Shown in pieces: positions 1 through 6,144 of a stretch of 13,124 nt of DNA. Below the pieces are notes generated by a model, which saw nothing but the letters and a program-made list of their open reading frames with translations, was not told the origin of the DNA and did no database searches. Numbering within the stretch: the first letter of the stretch is position 1; each line of letters begins with the position of its first letter. The stretch is from Porphyromonadaceae bacterium UBA7207 (lineage in GTDB: Bacteria > Bacteroidota > Bacteroidia > Bacteroidales > Muribaculaceae). The position numbers were made by a program, and so were the translations under genes. The stretch is taken from the NCBI GenBank assembly GCA_002490635.1, contig DKUJ01000049.1:1-13124 (forward strand), in the 5' to 3' direction.

Positions 1-20
1 TTCGAATCTCATCTCGGACA
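1..20 (+). tRNA. 3' end of a tRNA (truncated by window edge)
   Basis: The window opens with a T-loop TTCGAAT, the 3' half of a T-stem (CTCAT), a 7-base acceptor strand CTCGGAC and discriminator A, followed directly by a terminator. CCA is not encoded (the next bases are CCTT). The 5' acceptor strand should be GTCCGAG, outside the window. The anticodon is not visible, so no isotype is given; a class II tRNA such as Leu is possible but unproven. Confidence 0.75.
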
Positions 21-25
21 CCTTG

Positions 26-62
26 AAAACCCAGGTAATTACATTCAATTACCTGGGTTTTT
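26..62 (+). terminator. Rho-independent terminator, bidirectional
   Basis: There is a perfect 15-bp stem (26-40 against 47-61) with a 6-base loop ACATTC. The plus strand ends in a T-run, fitting termination of the tRNA just upstream. The minus strand also ends in four Ts, so the same hairpin can end the flavin reductase-rubredoxin transcript arriving from the right. Confidence 0.9.
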
Positions 63-150
63 ATTTTATGTATGTTCCGGTTTCGATTACGCTTTTTCGG
101 AGTCAAACAGTTTTCATTTTGGCAAGTTTCAGCACTTTATATCGGGAAAC

Positions 151-801
151 TCATTCTATGCGGAAAAAATGCGATTTGTCCGCGCAGCAGAGAGGGCATT
201 CGTAGTCGTCGGGCAGCTCGCCATCGACTTCTGCCACGTAGCCGCATATGTCGCACTCGTAGCGGTTGAGAGTCTTGGCAGTTGTATCAGCGACCTTGGT
301 CTCTTCTTTGCGGTATGTGGGAGCGTTCTTCGGGGCTTTACCCTTCACTGTGCTGTGGTAGTAGCTGTATGTCATCGGAGTGCCGGTTCCTTTCACTGTA
401 TCTTTCAGCCGTGCCACCACAAGCACATGCGTGTCGCAGTCGATGAACTGTTCCGCTTCCAGAATCAGCCGTCCGGCAAAGCTTCCTTTCACGCAAGGAG
501 TGCAGCCCAATACTTCATAACCGAAATCGTGGTATTTGTCGTTGTCGCGGCTGCTGGAGAACCCGAATTTGCCGATAATCCCGGGGGCGGTGTCCTCGGC
601 GACTATGCTTAGCGAGAAGCGTTTGAATTCCTTGATTGCATCCAGGGTGTAGTTGTTTTTGTTAAGCGACACTGTGAGCAGCGGGTTCTCGCTCGTTACC
701 TGAAAGCATGTGTTCACGATGCAACCGACGGGGCGGCCGTCTTTGAATGCTCCTAATACGTACATTCCGTATGTGAGTTTGTAAAGTACTGTCAAGTCCA
801 T
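151..801 (-). CDS. Flavin reductase-rubredoxin fusion protein
   Basis: This 216-residue protein has an N-terminal flavin reductase-like FMN-binding domain (about residues 1-155) and a C-terminal rubredoxin-like domain (about 179-216). The first opens with the family-typical MDLTVLYKLTYGMYVLGA. The second has two metal-binding pairs, C183-x2-C186 in CDICGY and C202-x2-C205 in CPLC. The inter-knuckle loop is short, as in the rubredoxin tail of rubrerythrins, and a third cysteine, C206, replaces the usual glycine. Known fusions of this kind (high-molecular-weight rubredoxin) pass electrons from NAD(P)H through FMN to the Fe(Cys)4 centre and on to oxygen-, NO- or peroxide-reducing partners. That role here is inferred. 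It is cytoplasmic, with no signal peptide. The ATG start lies in an A/T-rich leader without Shine-Dalgarno. The gene lies downstream of the ferritin-like gene on the same strand, separated by a hairpin. Confidence 0.9.
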   Translation of the reverse strand: MDLTVLYKLTYGMYVLGAFKDGRPVGCIVNTCFQVTSENPLLTVSLNKNNYTLDAIKEFKRFSLSIVAEDTAPGIIGKFGFSSSRDNDKYHDFGYEVLGCTPCVKGSFAGRLILEAEQFIDCDTHVLVVARLKDTVKGTGTPMTYSYYHSTVKGKAPKNAPTYRKEETKVADTTAKTLNRYECDICGYVAEVDGELPDDYECPLCCADKSHFFRIE

Positions 802-861
802 AATTGCTTTATATATTGATTATTGATTATCGTAGTCGGGCAGTGCAACGGCTTCCGCACA

Positions 862-903
862 CGCCAAATCCCCGGCGGGATGGTTCGCCGGGGGATTTGG
901 GCG
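862..903 (-). terminator. Strong hairpin between the ferritin-like and flavin reductase genes
   Basis: The left arm 862-877 pairs with the right arm 886-903 over about 16 bp with two single-base bulges, closed by an 8-base loop. CTTCCG just outside on the left can pair with CGGAAG at 908-913 to lengthen the stem. No T-run follows on the minus strand, so it may be a weak terminator or a processing or stabilising stem-loop between two same-strand genes. Confidence 0.55.
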
Positions 904-924
904 GTTACGGAAGCTTGAGTGATA

Positions 925-1566
925 TTATTCTTCTGCGGCATATTCGTTTACCGACTCTACTGCGAGTACGGTAAGTTCCTTGTCGGAAGCCTTTTCGCTG
1001 CGGAGAATCGAGCGCAGCAGTTTGGCAATCTTAGGTTCTTCCATGGCGTCGGCGAGTGCCGCAAGTGTTCCGTAGGTGGCAATCTCGTAGTGCTTGGCCT
1101 TCTGTGCGGCAAGAATCAGACCGGCGTCGCGGATTGCCGTCCCTTTTTCGGTGTCGGATATTATACTGTCGGCCTCGGAGAGCAGTCCTTCCATGGCATC
1201 GCATTTCTTTGTCGCCGGCTTTTTACCCATGAGTTCGAACACCTGGTTCAGAGTGTCGATCTGCTTTTCGGCGTCGGCCATGTGTTCGTCGAACGATGCT
1301 GCGAGTTCTTTGCCTGTTGCCGCCTTGCGCATTTTAGGTAGAGCTTTAAGCAGAGCCTTTTCTGCCCACAGGATGTCCTTTAGTTCATCGGTGAAGAATT
1401 CGCGGAATTCCTGGCCTGAGTTGTCGCTCTTAGTATCCTTGGATGTTGTTTTGGTCTTTTGTGTTGCGTCGGACTTGGAGTCGGCTACATCTTTTTTCTT
1501 TGTGTCCGCCTTCGCTTTCGTTTCGCTCTTGGAGGAAGGAGTGTTTTTGTTAGCTTTGGTTTCCAT
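925..1566 (-). CDS. YciE/YciF-family (DUF892) ferritin-like protein with lysine-rich N-terminal tail
   Basis: The 213-residue product has two parts. Residues 1-52 are a low-complexity K/T/S/D tail with 13 lysines against 8 acidic residues in the first 50. Residues 53-210 form a DUF892 ferritin-like four-helix domain, recognised by FFTDELKDILWAEKAL, the LNQVFELMGKKPATKKCDAM stretch, DAGLILAAQKAKHYEIATYG and a last helix with RSEKASDKELTVLA. Candidate diiron ligands are E61, E69, E94/H95, E100, H159/E161 and E191, assigned by eye. E. coli YciF-type proteins are stress-induced, ferritin-like diiron proteins of unsettled function. The tail is absent from typical members and resembles the basic tails of Dps- or H1-like DNA-associated proteins; DNA binding is inference. 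The ATG follows an A/T-rich leader. The gene precedes the rubredoxin-fusion gene on the same strand. Confidence 0.88.
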   Translation of the reverse strand: METKANKNTPSSKSETKAKADTKKKDVADSKSDATQKTKTTSKDTKSDNSGQEFREFFTDELKDILWAEKALLKALPKMRKAATGKELAASFDEHMADAEKQIDTLNQVFELMGKKPATKKCDAMEGLLSEADSIISDTEKGTAIRDAGLILAAQKAKHYEIATYGTLAALADAMEEPKIAKLLRSILRSEKASDKELTVLAVESVNEYAAEE

Positions 1567-2048
1567 AAATATTTTAGTTTTGGTAAGTAAACACTGTTGC
1601 TGTGCAAATGTCTCTTTTGTAAGGATAAGAACGATCAGGCTGCCGCTTCGGTTTTGTTAAGGACGCCTAAGACTACATAAAATGTATGTCGTTTTTATGT
1701 ATGCTGTAGCTCGGCAGTCGTTATGTGTTATGGGAGATTTCGTAACTTTCCGACTCCAGATCTGTTGTGTCGGCCCAGACTTCTTTGGCTATCCGGAACG
1801 CAGCCCATGCGTTCGGCCATCCGGCTTAGAAAGCCCCCTGGGTGATTAATGCTGCAATTTCATTGCGGGTTATTTGTCGTTATAGTGATTGCTGCTGCCA
1901 GAATTGTCAGGAGTTTCCTCATTGCTGTTTTCTATAGACTGACTGTTACAATATTACAATCACCGGAGTATAGGCCATGTACCGCAATCGCGGATAGTAT
2001 TGCCAATTTTACGGAAAGAGGCAGGTCCGGCATGCGCTGAATAAAGAC
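1567..2048. other. Long gap without a convincing gene
   Basis: About 480 bases separate the ferritin-like start from the next terminator. Contents seen: a 9-bp perfect inverted repeat (1674-1682 and 1693-1701); a short minus-strand open stretch at 1721-1825 without a usable start, whose translation (AWAAFRIAKEVWADTT) looks protein-like; and a plus-strand 63-codon frame at 1849-2040 with no family resemblance. No tRNA, riboswitch or clear -7 box was found. The nearest promoter-like site for the ferritin-like gene is GACATTTG on the minus strand at about 1604-1611, one base off the TAnnTTTG consensus. Confidence 0.5.
1674..1701. repeat. 9-bp inverted repeat upstream of the ferritin-like gene
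   Basis: TACATAAAA (1674-1682) and TTTTATGTA (1693-1701) are perfect inverted copies with a 10-base spacer, 108-135 bases upstream of the ferritin-like start. No T-run follows on either strand, so a terminator is not obvious. It could be an operator or the end of a decayed gene upstream. Confidence 0.45.
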
Positions 2049-2078
2049 GGCGGGCAATCCGTTGCCGGACTGCCCGCC
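2049..2078 (-). terminator. Terminator of the secreted glycan-binding-like gene
   Basis: The 8-bp arms GGCGGGCA and TGCCCGCC (2049-2056 and 2071-2078) enclose an inner TCCG/CGGA stem capped by a GCAA tetraloop on the minus strand. A T-rich stretch (GTCTTTATT) follows on the minus strand. It sits about 40 bases past the stop codon of the gene to its right. Confidence 0.8.
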
Positions 2079-2119
2079 TAAGAGAAAGATGTGTTTATGT
2101 AAGGAGGAGGGAAATTCCT

Positions 2120-2968
2120 TTACTTAACAATTTCTTTGTAAACCTTGTCGCCCTGGCGAACGATGTAGAGGCCGGCGGCAGGAGTTTCAACGCGTACGCC
2201 CTGGAGGTTGAAGTATTCTTTTGCGGCGTTGTTCTCGATGCTTACATTGCCCACGCCGGCACCTTTGGGGAAGAAGGTTACCTCTGCGGGATCTTTGGCT
2301 TTGGCGGGGAGGACTAATTTAATATGGCCGTCGTAGTCTTCGGCCATGATGGCATCGTTGGCGTTGTAGTTCCACATAACAGGGAATTCGTCGGCGATAA
2401 CTTCGCCGCCGGCTCCGTAGTTCACATTGCCCCAGTCGGCATCGGCGATTTTGAAGGTTACACCCATGGCGATGTTGTGGGGGGCGGTGCAGTCGAAATA
2501 GTAGGTAACACCATCTTCGGTGGTGAACATCCAGTCTTCGGGTGCGCCCCATTCGTTCATCCCGCCACGGAGATAGATTTTGGTGAAGCCTTCGGGTTTG
2601 GGAGTAGTGGTGGTGGCGGTAAGAGTCTTGAGGTCGCCGGATACTGTGATTGTGTAGTTGCCTACCCAGGGAGTGCCGATGTTGCCATCGCCGGCCACGA
2701 GTTCCACGGGAGTGCCCAGATTCTCTTCGGTGAGTTCGCAGGTGAGTGCGCCCACATTGTAGTCATCCCAGGAGGTGCCCTTGGTGGTGGATACCTTGAA
2801 CTGGTTGAGGTTTTCCACGGCGAAAGTGTAGTTGCCGTCGGTAAGGGCTACTTCCATAGGAGTCTCGGGAGTCCAGTCCAGACCGACGCCGCTACCTACG
2901 ATATAGATCTGGGCGTTGGCGCTCAGAGCAAGGGCGGCGATAGCCGCTACGGAGTAAAGTTTTTTCAT
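2120..2968 (-). CDS. Secreted protein with SusE/SusF-like starch-binding domain and C-terminal sorting-type tail
   Basis: The 282-residue protein has a clear Sec signal peptide (MKKLYSVAAIAALALSANA, cleavage before Q20). No lipobox cysteine is present, so it is not a lipoprotein like SusE/F. Residues 20-120 look like one beta-sandwich. Residues about 128-235 contain KIYLRGGMNEWGAPEDWMF, the look of the SusE/F-type starch-binding fold. The C-terminus (about 250-282) has NLQGVRVETPAAGLYIV, followed by a basic end, resembling type IX secretion (T9SS type A) or related Bacteroidales surface-protein tails. Glycan binding at the cell surface or outside the cell is inferred. No susC/susD partner is in the window. 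The gene stands alone, with its own promoter (3018-3050) and terminator (2049-2078), so it is probably regulated independently. Confidence 0.75.
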   Translation of the reverse strand: MKKLYSVAAIAALALSANAQIYIVGSGVGLDWTPETPMEVALTDGNYTFAVENLNQFKVSTTKGTSWDDYNVGALTCELTEENLGTPVELVAGDGNIGTPWVGNYTITVSGDLKTLTATTTTPKPEGFTKIYLRGGMNEWGAPEDWMFTTEDGVTYYFDCTAPHNIAMGVTFKIADADWGNVNYGAGGEVIADEFPVMWNYNANDAIMAEDYDGHIKLVLPAKAKDPAEVTFFPKGAGVGNVSIENNAAKEYFNLQGVRVETPAAGLYIVRQGDKVYKEIVK

Positions 2969-3017
2969 GTAGTGTTTTTAGTAAGATGATATGAATCCGT
3001 TAGGTTTAAAACCGCGG

Positions 3018-3050
3018 CAAAGATAGTCATTTTTGTGATTGGGCTGCAAC
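3018..3050 (-). promoter_or_regulatory. Bacteroidetes-type promoter of the secreted glycan-binding-like gene
   Basis: On the minus strand, TATCTTTG (3018-3025) is an exact match to the TAnnTTTG -7 box. A -33 TTG lies at 3047-3049, separated by 21 bases. Transcription should begin near 3011-3013, leaving a leader of about 45 bases before the ATG at 2968. Confidence 0.75.
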
Positions 3051-3058
3051 TTTTTATC

Positions 3059-3086
3059 AAAAAAGAACATATGTTTTACAACATGT
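3059..3086 (-). terminator. Probable weak terminator of the antiporter operon
   Basis: On the minus strand a short stem (ATGTT/AACAT, 3071-3075 and 3080-3084, extended by one wobble and one A-T pair) is followed by TTCTTTTTT (Ts at 3059-3064). The stem is short and A/T-rich, so the call is tentative. Its position between the antiporter stop and the next promoter fits. Confidence 0.4.
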
Positions 3087-3152
3087 CGCTGTGCTGTGCG
3101 CAGGATTGTGAAGGGTTGGCACGGTCTGGCACCTCCAGTGGAATAGAGTTTC

Positions 3153-4625
3153 CTACTTTTCCTGGATTAACAGCAGGGCATCGCCGGGGAGTAGCCGGCG
3201 CTTGCCGTCGGGGATTATGTATTTGCCGTTTCTGCGAATCATCATCACCAGGGTGCCTTCGGGCAGCTGCATGTCGCGGAGAGTGTTGCCATTTTCCAGG
3301 TCGTGTTCCGAAAGCACTATTGTGTGGAGCGATGCCGGATGTTCGTCGGCAAGTTCGACACCGAACGAATGGTCGTCGTGCGTGTCGTCTTCAACGAGCT
3401 GCAGCTTTTTTGCGGCTGAAATCACGGTTGTGCCCTGTACCATGAGGGATACGATTGTCACAAAAAACACGATGTTGAAAATCTGCGACGCTCCTGGAAT
3501 ACCGGCAACCACAGGATAAGTGGCGAATATGATTGGAACAGCGCCTCTCAGTCCCACCCAGGACACGAATGCCTTGGATTTCGCCGTTATTCCGCGGAAA
3601 GGCGCAAGACTAATGAAAACTGCCAGCGGACGGCCTGCCACAATCATGAAAGCACCGATAAGTATCGACACGGGAGCAACCGTAAGCATTTCATGCGGGT
3701 TCACAAGCAGTCCGAGCATTATGAACATCACAATCTGTGCAAGCCATGTTATGCCGTCCATAAATTTCGACACTCCTTTCCTGAAAGGAATTTTTGAGTT
3801 GCCGATTACGATGCCGCAGAGATACACCGCCAGGTAGCCGTTGCCTTTCAGCATGCTTGTAAGTGTGAAAGTGAGGAACACGAGAGCGAAGAGCAGTATC
3901 GATATCATGGCTGTTGCCTGGCCGTCGTCCTCGCTGCCGTTTTTCCCCAACCGGCGATATATATGCGTAAGGCGCACACCGAGCCAGCCGAGCAGCAGTC
4001 CGAGACCGCCGCCGACGGCGAACTGCAAGCCGAGAAGCAGCAGGACAGTCCCCGCCGAGAGTGTGCCGCCGTTGGAAAGCATGGCAATGAGTATGATTGT
4101 GAGCATATATGCCATGGGATCGTTGGAGCCGCTTTCAAGTTCCAGCACCGGGCGCAGATTGTTGCGCAGGCACACGTTGCGGCCTCCCAGGATGCCGAAT
4201 ACCGATGCCGAATCGGTCGACGACATTGTGGCTGCCAGCAGAATGGCTACCGGCAGGGTGAAATGGATGTTTGTCCATTCCGCGCGGGATAGCAGATAGA
4301 TGAACACTCCAGATAGGACGGCTGTGAGCAGCACTCCGGCGGTGGCAAGGGTGAGACCGGGACCTATTACAGGACGTATTGCCTTGAAACTGGTGTTCAG
4401 GCCGCCACTGAAAAGAATGATGCACAGTCCCACCATTCCTATGAACTGGGCGGTGTGCATGTCGTTGAACTGCACTCCAAGCCCGTCGACTCCGAACAGC
4501 ATACCCACAAAGAGGAATACCAGAAGGAGCGGCAGCCCTGTGCGGTAGCTCGATTTTCCGATTATCACACCGAATATGAGGAGGATGGAGCTGACAAGCA
4601 ATATATTTTCAGCCGTTATCTGCAT
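3153..4625 (-). CDS. CPA1-family K+(Na+)/H+ antiporter with C-terminal TrkA-C domain
   Basis: This 490-residue inner-membrane protein has about 12 hydrophobic helices (residues 1-390), then a soluble regulatory part. The CPA1 hallmarks are visible: LESGSNDPMA carrying the ion-binding N168-D169 pair, SSTDSASVFGIL in the preceding helix, and WVGLRGAVPI near residue 345. Residues about 405-490 form a TrkA-C (RCK_C)-like domain (LVMMIRRNGKYIIPDGKRRL, GDALLLIQ), as in NhaP2/CvrA K+/H+ antiporters. Known members exchange cytoplasmic K+ or Na+ for protons, and the TrkA-C domain senses a nucleotide or other ligand. Potassium is the likelier substrate given this architecture, but the sequence alone does not settle it. 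The start follows the DUF389 gene stop by 68 bases on the same strand, with no clear promoter between them, so co-transcription is likely. Confidence 0.9.
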   Translation of the reverse strand: MQITAENILLVSSILLIFGVIIGKSSYRTGLPLLLVFLFVGMLFGVDGLGVQFNDMHTAQFIGMVGLCIILFSGGLNTSFKAIRPVIGPGLTLATAGVLLTAVLSGVFIYLLSRAEWTNIHFTLPVAILLAATMSSTDSASVFGILGGRNVCLRNNLRPVLELESGSNDPMAYMLTIILIAMLSNGGTLSAGTVLLLLGLQFAVGGGLGLLLGWLGVRLTHIYRRLGKNGSEDDGQATAMISILLFALVFLTFTLTSMLKGNGYLAVYLCGIVIGNSKIPFRKGVSKFMDGITWLAQIVMFIMLGLLVNPHEMLTVAPVSILIGAFMIVAGRPLAVFISLAPFRGITAKSKAFVSWVGLRGAVPIIFATYPVVAGIPGASQIFNIVFFVTIVSLMVQGTTVISAAKKLQLVEDDTHDDHSFGVELADEHPASLHTIVLSEHDLENGNTLRDMQLPEGTLVMMIRRNGKYIIPDGKRRLLPGDALLLIQEK

Positions 4626-4693
4626 AATGTGTTTTATATGTTGTCGCTATAAGTATGCTTTGGTAATTATGTCGGTTGTTCCAGTGAAGCCTG

Positions 4694-6061
4694 TTAGTCC
4701 AGCGAGCGCACATCCACAATCTGTATCTCGCCCATATTCAGGCGTGCCCGAAGATATTCGGCGAGTTTCCGGCGTTCGCTGCTGCGGATGTTTTTCGAGG
4801 TGTTCACAAGGGCTACGTTGACAGTATCCACTCTTGTGGTATCCGACGGGCGCGCCACCAGTGTTGTGCTTACCGCTATCTGGCGGATTTCGGGAAACAG
4901 CACTTTTATTTCGGGGGCCACCATGGCCGCCGCTGTGCCGTTGGTGTGGTCGGCTGCAAGAAGCTGGCGGAGACTGTCGATAGAGTGCTGCTGCCGGGTT
5001 ATCGTGGTCTGTGCCAGAGAATACACTTCGGCCAACGACGGTGCCATGCCGATGTTGCGTTCGCTCTCTTCTCCTCCCTGATATATGATAAGGCGGGTGT
5101 CGTTGAGTCCGTAATATTTCATCCTTTCCGACAGTGCCACCTGCAGGGAATCGGCGGGAAGAATCTGTCCGATCAGGGTGAGGGACAGCGTACGCTGTCC
5201 GTTGTCGATGCCTGTGCGGGCGCTGAGCACCTGTGTCTGTGGAAAATGGCATTCTTCGGACACGAACTGTTCCACGCGGGTGTTGAACTTGTTTGTCTGG
5301 AGCATGCGGTATGTGAGGTAGATGCTCGGGAGCATTGTCAGCACGGCCACGACATATACCACACGCATCACTCTCTGCGAGCGATCGGGGTCGGCGGCGG
5401 ACACAGGCTTATACTTCATCAGTTTCACTCCGATATATGTGGCGAAGGCGATGTATATGGAGTTGATTACAAAAAGGTATGTAGCTCCCAGGAAATACTG
5501 CATCTGCCAGGTGGCAAGTCCGTATCCTGCGGTACACAGCGGAGGCATGAGAGCGGTGGCTATCGCCACGCCGGTAATCACATTTCCTTTGTTGGTGCTT
5601 CCCAGAGCGATTATGCCTGCGCCGCCTCCGAAGAAACCGATGAGTACATCGTAGATTGTCGGCGAGGTTCTGGCAAGCAGTTCGCTGTGTTCTTCGTTCA
5701 CCGGAGATATGAGGAAATAGAGAGTGGCGGTAATCACCGAGAATCCCGCGGCCATGAGCAGGTTGCGGAGGCATCGTTTTATAAGTTCGAAATCATGCAC
5801 GCCTATTCCAAGCCCCAGGCCGATGATCGGGCCCATGAGCGGAGATATCAGCATGGCGCCGATGATTACGGCTGTCGAGTTGGTGTTGAGGCCCAGCGAG
5901 GCTATGAATATTGCCAGAATCAAAATCAGTATGCTGGTGCCTTTGAACGACACGCTTTCGCGGATGGCAGCTTCGGCCTCGGCCTGGCTCACGAGCTGGC
6001 CGTTGAGGCTGAAATAATTTACAAAGAAGTTGCTGATTCGTGTAGCGGGATTGGCTTTCAT
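4694..6061 (-). CDS. DUF389 membrane protein with long soluble C-terminal extension
   Basis: The 455-residue protein carries a DUF389 domain at about residues 40-190. Typical signatures are SILILILAIFIASLGLNTNS, AVIIGAMLISPLMGPIIGLG, a glycine-rich FFGGGAGIIALGS helix and GVAIATALMPPLCTAGYGLA. One more helix lies near 195-215 and another near 230-250. Residues about 255-455 are soluble and include RTLSLTLIGQILPADSLQVA and, near the end, TVNVALVNTSKNIRSSERRK, two beta-alpha stretches that look alike in pattern. DUF389 proteins have no established biochemical function. The C-terminal half is longer than in minimal members. The start ATG at 6061 is close behind the terminator of the protease gene, and I see no consensus promoter in the 83-base gap. 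Pairing with the antiporter suggests a role in ion or envelope homeostasis (inference). Confidence 0.85.
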   Translation of the reverse strand: MKANPATRISNFFVNYFSLNGQLVSQAEAEAAIRESVSFKGTSILILILAIFIASLGLNTNSTAVIIGAMLISPLMGPIIGLGLGIGVHDFELIKRCLRNLLMAAGFSVITATLYFLISPVNEEHSELLARTSPTIYDVLIGFFGGGAGIIALGSTNKGNVITGVAIATALMPPLCTAGYGLATWQMQYFLGATYLFVINSIYIAFATYIGVKLMKYKPVSAADPDRSQRVMRVVYVVAVLTMLPSIYLTYRMLQTNKFNTRVEQFVSEECHFPQTQVLSARTGIDNGQRTLSLTLIGQILPADSLQVALSERMKYYGLNDTRLIIYQGGEESERNIGMAPSLAEVYSLAQTTITRQQHSIDSLRQLLAADHTNGTAAAMVAPEIKVLFPEIRQIAVSTTLVARPSDTTRVDTVNVALVNTSKNIRSSERRKLAEYLRARLNMGEIQIVDVRSLD

Positions 6062-6070
6062 GGGAGCTTG

Positions 6071-6112
6071 TAAAAGAATACAGGCCGCGCCGTTTTCTGT
6101 CGGCGCGGCCTG
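6071..6112 (-). terminator. Strong terminator of the M6 protease gene
   Basis: A perfect 12-bp GC-rich stem (6081-6092 against 6101-6112) with an 8-base loop is followed on the minus strand by TATTCTTTTA. It lies about 30 bases past the protease stop and separates it from the DUF389-antiporter operon. Confidence 0.85.
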
Positions 6113-6144
6113 CTTGTTGTTTATCAGTCAATGAATGTGGAGGC

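Noticed and set aside
1849..2040. Plus-strand 63-codon frame with a hydrophobic start
   Set aside because: No promoter box, leader or family resemblance was found, and the second half is polar without pattern. It is probably a chance frame in a gap.
4946..6073. Plus-strand 375-codon frame
   Set aside because: It is antisense to the DUF389 gene, whose membrane helices and family motifs are clear. Its translation is rich in Cys, His and Gly with no family resemblance, which is typical of a shadow frame.
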